A stretch of 64,000 bases of DNA, taken from NCBI RefSeq assembly GCF_000316665.1, contig NC_019678.1:1178001-1242000 (forward strand). The letters are read 5' to 3'. The position numbers and the translations under genes were made by a program. The DNA is from Rivularia sp. PCC 7116 (GTDB lineage Bacteria; Cyanobacteriota; Cyanobacteriia; Cyanobacteriales; Nostocaceae). This document shows, one piece after another, positions 57,106 to 64,000 of the stretch. The first letter of the stretch is position 1. Each line of letters begins with the position of its first letter. The notes beneath the pieces were generated by a model, which worked only from the letters and a program-made list of their open reading frames with translations, did no database searches and was not told the DNA's origin.

Positions 57106-57304
57106 CTATGACTAGTAAACTAGTCCCCCATATACATCTATATTTATTTTACAACAGCGTTTTTCAGCTAAACTCTTTCTTTTGGTAGATGCAATGTCAG
57201 GTTAACAGTTACCAGTTACCAGTTACCAATTACCAATGCCCAATTCACTTAGGCTATACTTGCCAAAGTTAAAATATGTTACGAAATACCCGTGTTTTTC
57301 GGCG

Positions 57305-59761
57305 ATGAAAATCCTGCTTGTAAATGATGATGGGCAATTTACAAAGAAACTAAAAGCTAATTTAACTAAGCATCGATACGTTGTGGATACTGCAGTCGAT
57401 GGACAAGAAGGCTGGGAATTTGTTGAAGCACAGGAATATGATTTGATTGTGCTCGATGTAATGCTGCCCAAGCTTGATGGGATTACTTTTTGCAGTCGCT
57501 TACGTGCAAAAGGCTTGCAGGTTTTGGTGATGTTTTTAACTTCAAGAGCAGCTAGTGAAGATAAAATTAAAGGTTTGGATGCCGGTGCTGATGATTATGT
57601 AGTTAAGCCAGTACCTTTACCAGAGCTAACAGCTAGAATTCGAGCTTTGCTGCGCCGAAAGCAGGCAACGGTATCGACAGTATTAGAGTGGGGAAACCTT
57701 ACCTTAGAAGCTAGAACTGGAGAAGTCAAATATGCTGATGTTGCTTTAAATTTGACGAAGAAAGAATATTCTTTGTTAGAGCTGTTTATGCAAGATGCAC
57801 AGAAAATATACAGCCAGAACAGTATTTTAAATCAGCTATGGACTTTTGAAGACGAACCGCCAACCCGAGATGCAATCAGAACGTTAATTAAAAGGCTGCG
57901 ACAAAAGTTAAAGGCTGCCAAAGCCCCAGATTTAATTGAAACGGTTTTTGGAGTGGGGTATCGTTTGAATCCTGCTTTCGAGGAAATACCTTCAGCTGAT
58001 AGTAATTTATTATTAAATAAGAAACTGCCCGAGTTTGGTGTTTCTTCTACTTCCGAGAAAACCGATAAGCAAACACAAACTTCACCAAATGCAATTGAAT
58101 CGGATAGATCGCCAATTCGTTTATTGATTGTAGATGAAGATAAAGAATTTATTGATACTTTAGTCGAATTGGCAACTACACGAGGGTGGCAAACAGCGAT
58201 CGCACCGAATGCAAAACTGGCAACAGAGTCGCTACAAAGAATTCGTCCAGATATTATTTTACTCAATATATCTATTGATAAAAGAAAAGACGAATTCACT
58301 TTTCTAGAAGAAATGTCACTAGAGCAACCATTGATTCCCTTACTTGTGTTTACTTCTGAAGAATTCTCAGCAGATAGAGTTGCACTTGCTCGTCGTAAAA
58401 GTCAAGGCTTTTTTCACAAGCCTATTTCTTCAAATCGCGTTTTTGAAGTAATCACTCAAAGCTTGAAACCTGTCAAGAAAATCGAAGCTAAAGTAATGGT
58501 GGTTGATGACGATCGCATGATTCTAAGTCTTGTGCGAACATTGCTTGAACCTTGGGGGATAAAAGTTGATATTCTTAATGATTCTTTGCAATTTTGGGAT
58601 CGTCTCGAATCAGTAAAGCCCGATTTACTTATATTAGACGTGCAAATGCCAAATGTTGATGGCATTGAATTATGCCAACTATTACGCAATGACTCCCGAT
58701 GGGCTTGGCTTCCAATCATATTTCTTACCGGGCAGCGAGATACTGAAACGATTCAACAGGTATTTTCAGCTGGCGCAGATGATTTTATTAATAAACCGGT
58801 TATTGCTCCCGAACTAATTACACGTATTTTCAACCGTTTAGAACGTAATCGTTTACTACGAGAACAAGCAGAGATTAATTCCATTACTGGTTTGCCAAAT
58901 CGCCAACGTGCTACCCAAGATTTAGAAAGGTTGCTACATTTAGCAAAACAATATCAGCAGTATTTTTGCTTATCAATACTCAAAATAGATGATTTAAACC
59001 AAGTCAACCGTAATTACGGACATGGACTTGGCGATAAAATTTTACGTCGTTTAGCTTCTTTATTGCAAAAAGAATTACGAACAGAAGATATTGTATCTTC
59101 TTGGAATGGTGGAGAGTTTTTAGTTGGTATGTACGGTATCAATCGTGGTTATGGAGTTGAATGGCTAGCAGAAGTATTAGAAATCTTCCGCTCAACGGAA
59201 TTTGAATTTTCTCAAGATTCTTTTCCTATCACTTTCAGCGCTGGTGTTACTCAGTTCCCTGAAGATGGAACTGATATCCATATGCTTTATCAAAGCGCTG
59301 CTTCCACAATGGAAAAAGCAAGGGATATGGGTGGAAATCGTATTTTAGCTTCTAACTGGAAACCGCTGAAATCTTCTCAATCGCTTCTGTATAAAGATGT
59401 AATTTTATTACACCAGAATTCAGAATTTGCTAGCTCGATTATGGATGCGCTATTAACCAGAAGCTATCACGTTGATTGGCTAAAAGACGGAAAATCAGCA
59501 CTAGAAATATTGGCAAAAACTAGTTCCTCGCTACATGGAAAAGTTATTTTGCTAGAAGAAAATTTACCAGTTTTTGATGGCTTAGAAATTCTCAAGCAGT
59601 TGAGAGCAAATAAAGTTATTCAACACTCTAAAGTTGTATGGCTATCTACAACCATAAGCCAAGTAGAAAAAGCTCTTAGCTGGGGATGTTTAGATTATAT
59701 TAATATTCCTTGCAATATTTCATCATTTATGTATCGTCTGCGCCATCTTTTAGAAAGATGA
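57305..59761 (+). CDS. Multi-domain response regulator (REC-wHTH-REC-REC-GGDEF-REC)
   Basis: 818 residues from the ATG at 57305 (MKILLVNDD); the ATG at 57236 lies in STRR sequence. Order: REC1 (D51 in LDVMLPKLDG, K101 in VVKPV); winged-helix DNA-binding domain ~125-225 (LTKKEYSLLELF, RDAIRTLIKRLRQKL); REC2 with the phosphoacceptor Asp replaced (IILLNISID); REC3 intact (LLILDVQMPNVDG); GGDEF domain with loop reading SWNGGEFLV instead of GGDEF; REC4 with LLEENLPVFDG (Asp to Glu) and lost lysine. REC1 and REC3 look competent, REC2/REC4 and the cyclase degenerate. Paired with a PATAN-REC gene. Confidence 0.9.
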   Translation: MKILLVNDDGQFTKKLKANLTKHRYVVDTAVDGQEGWEFVEAQEYDLIVLDVMLPKLDGITFCSRLRAKGLQVLVMFLTSRAASEDKIKGLDAGADDYVVKPVPLPELTARIRALLRRKQATVSTVLEWGNLTLEARTGEVKYADVALNLTKKEYSLLELFMQDAQKIYSQNSILNQLWTFEDEPPTRDAIRTLIKRLRQKLKAAKAPDLIETVFGVGYRLNPAFEEIPSADSNLLLNKKLPEFGVSSTSEKTDKQTQTSPNAIESDRSPIRLLIVDEDKEFIDTLVELATTRGWQTAIAPNAKLATESLQRIRPDIILLNISIDKRKDEFTFLEEMSLEQPLIPLLVFTSEEFSADRVALARRKSQGFFHKPISSNRVFEVITQSLKPVKKIEAKVMVVDDDRMILSLVRTLLEPWGIKVDILNDSLQFWDRLESVKPDLLILDVQMPNVDGIELCQLLRNDSRWAWLPIIFLTGQRDTETIQQVFSAGADDFINKPVIAPELITRIFNRLERNRLLREQAEINSITGLPNRQRATQDLERLLHLAKQYQQYFCLSILKIDDLNQVNRNYGHGLGDKILRRLASLLQKELRTEDIVSSWNGGEFLVGMYGINRGYGVEWLAEVLEIFRSTEFEFSQDSFPITFSAGVTQFPEDGTDIHMLYQSAASTMEKARDMGGNRILASNWKPLKSSQSLLYKDVILLHQNSEFASSIMDALLTRSYHVDWLKDGKSALEILAKTSSSLHGKVILLEENLPVFDGLEILKQLRANKVIQHSKVVWLSTTISQVEKALSWGCLDYINIPCNISSFMYRLRHLLER

Positions 59762-59836
59762 TGTAGATTTAACCTCTCTTTTTAAGAATTAATACTCAAT
59801 ATTAAATATCAAATATTTATTGATTTAAAGTTTGTA

Positions 59837-59867
59837 GAGATGGAAAATTGCTACATCTCCATTTTTT
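59837..59867 (+). terminator. Possible terminator after the response regulator gene
   Basis: GAGATG (59837-59842) pairs with CATCTC (59854-59859), followed by CATTTTTT. A HIP1 GCGATCGC follows at once. Confidence 0.55.
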
Positions 59868-59910
59868 GCGATCGCACATTTTTACGAAGACGTGGAAAAT
59901 CAGCCTCTTT

Positions 59911-61125
59911 CTAGATGGCAAATTGTGTTTTATGCCCGGTGTTAGAACAAGATTGCTGTTGCAAACTATCAGCTTTATTATTTAAATATTTCTTTATCAT
60001 TGCTAAAAGTTTTTCAGCGACTATGGGTTTGCTCATAAAGTCAGTAGAGCCAGCCACCTTGGCACGAAATTTATCAAAAAGTCCATCGCTACCAGTTAAT
60101 ATAATTACCGGAACATTGGCAAGTTGATTAACTCTTCTGATTTGGGCACAAACTTCGTATCCATTTACCACTGGCATCATTAAATCTAAAAGTATTACAT
60201 CTGGTTTGTTTTCAATTAAGGTTGGTAAAGCTTGGATAGCGTCTTGAATTTGCACAAACCTCATATTATTTGCAGTAATAATACTTTCTAAGGTTTGGCA
60301 TATTTGCAGACTATCATCAATGCAAGCAATCAGCGGAGTATCTAATTTTTCCTTACAAGAAGATGGGATATAATTTTTAACTTCTTCAACTGCTAAAGGT
60401 AAGTCCGGCAAATTTGACATCTTGATAAATCCTCTCAGAATGAAAGGTAGTAAATCAGAGGATATTTTGAGTATATTAAAATCAAGTTTCAGCGCTAAAT
60501 CTTGTAAAGTATATTCGCCATTAATGAAGTTAACAAAGTTTTGGTAGACAGTCGGCGTTACAAGTTGTTGAACTTGTTTCGGCTGTAATAATGCTGGCGA
60601 TAAATGGGGAGTAAAATTGGCTAATCCCGCAGATGACCACGCATTCCATTCTCCCTCCATACGGTTGAGAAAAAATTCTGTATTCATGAAGGTGAGAGAG
60701 ATATCTAAAATAACTTTTGGATTAGAAACACAAGTTACATCTTCAAAATTTGCCTGCTGTGCAATATCAAATAATACTTCTGATATTATATTTTTTGCAA
60801 CAGCTTCTACTTGTTTTCTATCAGCCTTTTTGCGTTTATACAAAAGAACTAATAATTGATAATCCCAAAGTTCATTTTCCAATTGTATTGGCTGTAACTT
60901 AATCTCATCAATTTTGATTTGAGGACAATATTGATTGATTTTTCTACGCCAACGTCGAAACTGATGAATTCCCCCTGTTGCCCAAATAATTCGCCCAAAC
61001 CGATAGTACAAGCTCCATTTATTTTTAGACGAATTAATTTCTAATTTGCCGCTGTACTGATTTGTTGTACAAGTTTTAAATTTCTCAATCAGGTCTTTAT
61101 ATGCTACGAACTCTGTATGCACCAT
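59911..61125 (-). CDS. PATAN-REC regulator (PatA/PixG-like)
   Basis: 404 residues. The N-terminal ~250 form a DUF4388/PATAN-type domain (YSGKLEINSSKNKWSLYYRF and GRIIWATGGIHQFRRWRR), as in PatA of Anabaena and PixG/TaxP-type regulators that control pili or phototaxis. The C-terminal ~120 form a receiver domain: acidic pair CIDDS, phosphoacceptor in VILLDLMMPVVNG, and lysine in DFMSKPI, all intact. It is convergent with the hybrid regulator, so the two likely act in one phosphorelay. No kinase is visible. Start ATG at 61125. Confidence 0.85.
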   Translation of the reverse strand: MVHTEFVAYKDLIEKFKTCTTNQYSGKLEINSSKNKWSLYYRFGRIIWATGGIHQFRRWRRKINQYCPQIKIDEIKLQPIQLENELWDYQLLVLLYKRKKADRKQVEAVAKNIISEVLFDIAQQANFEDVTCVSNPKVILDISLTFMNTEFFLNRMEGEWNAWSSAGLANFTPHLSPALLQPKQVQQLVTPTVYQNFVNFINGEYTLQDLALKLDFNILKISSDLLPFILRGFIKMSNLPDLPLAVEEVKNYIPSSCKEKLDTPLIACIDDSLQICQTLESIITANNMRFVQIQDAIQALPTLIENKPDVILLDLMMPVVNGYEVCAQIRRVNQLANVPVIILTGSDGLFDKFRAKVAGSTDFMSKPIVAEKLLAMIKKYLNNKADSLQQQSCSNTGHKTQFAI

Positions 61126-61501
61126 GATAACTTTCTTCTTAAAAATAAGGCAGATGGTAGATGTTAGAAGAAAAGATTTTGTAACTTAAGGAAGATGACA
61201 AATCCTATTATTAAATAAACATTATGGCTAATATTGGCAGAACATCCTGAGTGTTCACATTCATAACACTAATAAATAGATGTGACAATGCTGTGACATG
61301 GGTTACGTAGATAGTTGATCTCAAAAAGGGTTTAAACAAAAATATTCCGATCTGCTGATAGAAAGCTGCTGGAAGTGGGAACAATAAGTTAGCGATACAG
61401 ATTTCTATGGGTTTAAGCTTTCAAATTGAAAGTAATAATCTACTCGAAGTTTGATAAAGAACTTTAATTATCAGTACATCTACCAAAAAGGAATAAGTAT
61501 A
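61126..61501. other. Gene-free divergent stretch
   Basis: About 375 bp between the leftward PATAN-REC gene and the coiled-coil gene; the AAGGA ribosome binding site at 61489-61493 serves the ATG at 61502. No other signal is certain. Confidence 0.4.
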
Positions 61502-62179
61502 ATGACTCAAATGCTTAGAGAAGAAGTGCGGGAGCGTCTTGGTAATATAGATCAAATCCGCGACATCATTTTTGGGGCACAGATAAGAGAATACGAAACC
61601 AGATTTGGTAAATTAGAATCAGAGATTTCGCTTTTACAACAAGAGATGCGCTCTCATGTAGAGCAACTAAAAGTTAGTTTTACAGCAGAATTAAAAGTAG
61701 GATTTGAGAATTTAGAGAAAAAGCTGAAATTATTTAACCTCAACAACGAAGAGGAAGCTGCTGATTTACGTCTTTGTGTAGATAGACTGAATCGAAAATT
61801 TTCTCATTCCGTACAATCACTAGATGAAGAATTAGATTCTCAAACCAAATCAATCCGCGAAGATGTTTCTCAAACAAAAGTCCAGTTAGAAGAAGAAGTT
61901 ATGGCTTTGCGGGATTTAGTTTTGGAAGAAATTGAGCAGCGTTTTTCTAACTTAAGACAAAGCAAAGTTTCTAAAGACGATATGGCTGAGACATTATTCG
62001 CTTTAGGAATGCGACTCAAAGAAAAAGAATTCATTCCTATGCTGCGTGAAGCAGGAGATGAAAGCAGCGAAAATCATTCCGTAAAAATGCTCAGACAGGG
62101 AGACAAAAAACTCTCGGAACTTTTAGCTAACTCCAATTCCAACGGTTCAACTAAGGGTGCTTCTGAAGTAACTTCTTAA
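61502..62179 (+). CDS. Coiled-coil protein
   Basis: 225 residues from the ATG at 61502, which has AAGGA upstream; the TTG at 61451 is an artefact. Almost entirely helical and charged with heptad patterning (VRERLGNIDQIRDIIFGAQI, EEEAADLRLCVDRLNRKFSH, EEVMALRDLVLEEIEQRFSN), then a short non-helical tail. It is likely a cytoplasmic scaffold. It is followed by the BON-domain membrane protein and preceded by regulators, which suggests one functional cluster. No known family motif. Confidence 0.7.
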   Translation: MTQMLREEVRERLGNIDQIRDIIFGAQIREYETRFGKLESEISLLQQEMRSHVEQLKVSFTAELKVGFENLEKKLKLFNLNNEEEAADLRLCVDRLNRKFSHSVQSLDEELDSQTKSIREDVSQTKVQLEEEVMALRDLVLEEIEQRFSNLRQSKVSKDDMAETLFALGMRLKEKEFIPMLREAGDESSENHSVKMLRQGDKKLSELLANSNSNGSTKGASEVTS

Positions 62180-62305
62180 TTGGAAGATGTGGGATAGGAG
62201 GATGGAGATACAAGAGTAGAATTACAGAAATAAATCATCTCTTTTTCATAACTCTTAGCTCCTTGCTCCTAAGTAGTCACGGCTGGCTGTTAGTTGCTAA
62301 CTGAA

Positions 62306-64000
62306 ATGTCTGAATCTGCTGAGTTGAATCAAGAAGAAATCGCACAGCTTGAGAATTTTGTTAATTTGCTAGCTGATTTATCAATTGTCGAATCATCTAA
62401 GCAAGAACAATCTCATACTGATGATTGCGATACCAAAAATCAGTCTCTAAATTCTTGGAATTGGCGTAAAGTGCGTAATTCATATATTGTGTCGCCTATT
62501 GATATCGGTGATGATGAGGAATATTTTGCTAAAGACAATAAATCTTCTAATAATTCTAATACTATTTATTTAGAAGCCCAATTAGATTTTCCTCAAACTC
62601 AATCAACAAGTTACCAAGAAATAGCAGAGGAAATTGATGTTGAAATATCACCTTTAGAACAAAACTCAGAAGCTTCAAATCAATTTAATCAGGATAATTC
62701 GGAAGAAACAGTTACTGCCGTCCAAAAGTTACAGAATATATTAGTAGGAGATGAGTTAGAGGAAATCAAAAAAAATTTACAAAATCTCAACCATCAGCTT
62801 TACGATTCGGATGAACTAATAAAGTTGCTTTTACCGCAAATTGCCGAACTTTTAAAGCGCAAGATTTCCGAATCCAAAGAAGAAGTTGTAGAAGCGGTTA
62901 CCCCAATAATTGATAATGCTATCCATAGCAGAGTTGAGCAAAATAAAGAAAGTATGGGTGCGGCTTTAGCTGCTGCTGTTCCCGTAGCCATAGCCGAACA
63001 AATAACTGTAAATTCAGGGGAAGTCGCCGAAGCAATTGCCCCAGCCATGGGAGAAGCAATTCAAAAACAAATTGAATTAGAAAAAGATAAAATAGTCGAT
63101 GCTCTTTATCCTGTAATTGGCAATACAATTTCCAAGTATATGGGAGAAACTATCCAAGCAATTAACCAACAAATTGAAAATACTTTAAGTGTTGAAGGAA
63201 TCAAACGTAAGATTCGGGCTAAATTGCAAGGTGTTTCGGAAGCAGAATTAATTGTTAAGGAGTCGATATCTTTTACTCCTCAAGCTATCTTTTTAATTCA
63301 TAAAACATCGGGTTTAGTTATTTGCGATATTCAACCTTCGGATTCAGAACGATTAGAATCAGACATGATAGCAGGAATGCTAACTGCGATTCGCAGCTTT
63401 GCTAATGATTGTATGATTCAGTCAGGAAACGTTTCGGAACTCGATGAAATTGATTATGGTAATTTCAAGATAATTTTGGAAGTTGCAGGATACTGTTATC
63501 TAGCAATTATTGTCAAAGGGGAAGTTCCGAAGAAATTTGTTTCTCGGATGCGGCAAGTTCTCAGTACAATTATTACCAGTTACAGTAAGTCTATAGAGCA
63601 TTTTGAAGGGGATTTAGAGACAATTCCCAACAAGATAAATATGCTTTTAGAAGGTTTAGCTGATTTTCAACATCAGAAAGAAGAGAAGCAGAGTAAAATA
63701 TCGCCTTTATTGGTACTGAGTTTATCTATTGTAGGAATAATTTTTATTCCTCTTGGCATTTGGCAATATAACAACAGTCGAATTCGTTCGGTTGAAAATA
63801 AAACAGCCTTGGCTTTGGCTTCTGCTCCGGAATTATCAGTTTATCGTATTGATGTTAAAGCAGATGGAGATAAACTCAAACTAAAAGGGAGAGTTCCTAA
63901 TAATTTTTTGAAAACAAGAGCAAAACAAATAGTTGCTTCTACGGCACCTAATTGGAATATTGATAATCAAATTATTTCAGTTGAAATACCAGCATCCCCA
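62306..64000 (+). CDS. Membrane protein with helical, longin/roadblock-like and BON-like domains (runs off window)
   Basis: At least 565 codons from the ATG at 62306, with the C-terminus beyond the window. ~1-130: acidic, disordered. ~155-310: helices including an AxAxPVxxA repeat-like region (AAAVPVAIAEQ, AIAPAMGEAIQ, VIGNTISKYMGET). ~315-450: a domain (IFLIHKTSGLVICDIQPSDS, YGNFKIILEVAGYCYLAIIV) that resembles roadblock/longin-type folds. ~470-492: one membrane helix (LLVLSLSIVGIIFIPLGIW). ~500-565: a BON-like domain (LKLKGRVPNNFLKTRAKQIV). Similar proteins are annotated OmpA-family in cyanobacteria; the OmpA part would lie beyond the window. Confidence 0.7.
   Translation, partial: MSESAELNQEEIAQLENFVNLLADLSIVESSKQEQSHTDDCDTKNQSLNSWNWRKVRNSYIVSPIDIGDDEEYFAKDNKSSNNSNTIYLEAQLDFPQTQSTSYQEIAEEIDVEISPLEQNSEASNQFNQDNSEETVTAVQKLQNILVGDELEEIKKNLQNLNHQLYDSDELIKLLLPQIAELLKRKISESKEEVVEAVTPIIDNAIHSRVEQNKESMGAALAAAVPVAIAEQITVNSGEVAEAIAPAMGEAIQKQIELEKDKIVDALYPVIGNTISKYMGETIQAINQQIENTLSVEGIKRKIRAKLQGVSEAELIVKESISFTPQAIFLIHKTSGLVICDIQPSDSERLESDMIAGMLTAIRSFANDCMIQSGNVSELDEIDYGNFKIILEVAGYCYLAIIVKGEVPKKFVSRMRQVLSTIITSYSKSIEHFEGDLETIPNKINMLLEGLADFQHQKEEKQSKISPLLVLSLSIVGIIFIPLGIWQYNNSRIRSVENKTALALASAPELSVYRIDVKADGDKLKLKGRVPNNFLKTRAKQIVASTAPNWNIDNQIISVEIPASP

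Noticed and set aside
57236-57304. Upstream in-frame ATG of the multi-REC regulator
   Set aside because: It lies in the CCAATGC repeat and would add 23 residues before the MKILLVNDD receiver start.

Overview
This window looks like the chromosome of a filamentous, heterocyst-forming-type cyanobacterium (Nostocales; Rivularia/Calothrix/Nostoc relatives). The support is a full set of oxygenic photosynthesis genes (psbO, psbEFLJ, psaI, rubA, ycf48, ndhCKJ), an Anabaena-type ftsZ with a long N-terminal extension, many copies of the HIP1 palindrome GCGATCGC (for example 2645-2652), and heptamer-type short tandem repeats (CCAATGC-like, ACTTCTT-like, AACTGCT-like) in many gaps. No tRNA, rRNA or CRISPR array was recognised.

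Layout. 1-11.2 kb is housekeeping: a partial lipase, a TerC membrane protein, ndk, speA, an NDP-sugar pyrophosphorylase, an ScpA-like protein, a LapA-like protein, an AI-2E family permease and pdxH. 11.4-16 kb is a run of envelope-associated conserved hypotheticals (two lipoproteins, a TPR protein, a secreted peptide) interrupted by a MITE-like palindrome. 16.4-24.7 kb holds argB, aroK, an NB-ARC STAND protein, a small conserved protein, a second LapA-like protein, ubiX and an RNB-family protein. A 1.5-kb gene-free but structured stretch follows, then a low-complexity protein with a truncated partial copy of its own 3' end just downstream.

27.6-32.7 kb is a classic photosynthesis block: ndhCKJ runs leftward and rubA-ycf48-psbEFLJ rightward, with the decayed end of an IS200/IS605-type TnpB element between them. 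A 36-codon psaI faces psbJ. 32.9-41.7 kb holds a 968-residue multi-domain protein of unknown function, a PilP-like lipoprotein next to a SigF-type sigma factor, and psbO. 41.8-49 kb has a 1720-residue STAND ATPase with 14 WD40 repeats and a second P-loop ATPase gene. 49.9-57.1 kb contains ftsQ, ftsZ, gshB, grxC and hflX. 57.3-64 kb is a signalling cluster: a REC-wHTH-REC-REC-GGDEF-REC regulator, a PATAN-REC (PatA/PixG-like) regulator, a coiled-coil protein, and a membrane protein with a BON-like domain that runs off the window.

The most interesting unexplained signals are: two copies (47.0 and 51.6 kb) of a small palindromic element whose arms differ between copies but still pair, one of them in the ftsZ leader; the TnpB remnant in the ndhC/rubA control region; the truncated 3' duplication at 27.4 kb; an RNB protein lacking the expected catalytic aspartates; and the regulator/PATAN/coiled-coil/BON signalling cluster. 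Many starts were moved inward from the longest open frame (often a TTG) to the first ATG that fits the family or has a ribosome binding site. Functions are read from motifs only; no database search was possible.
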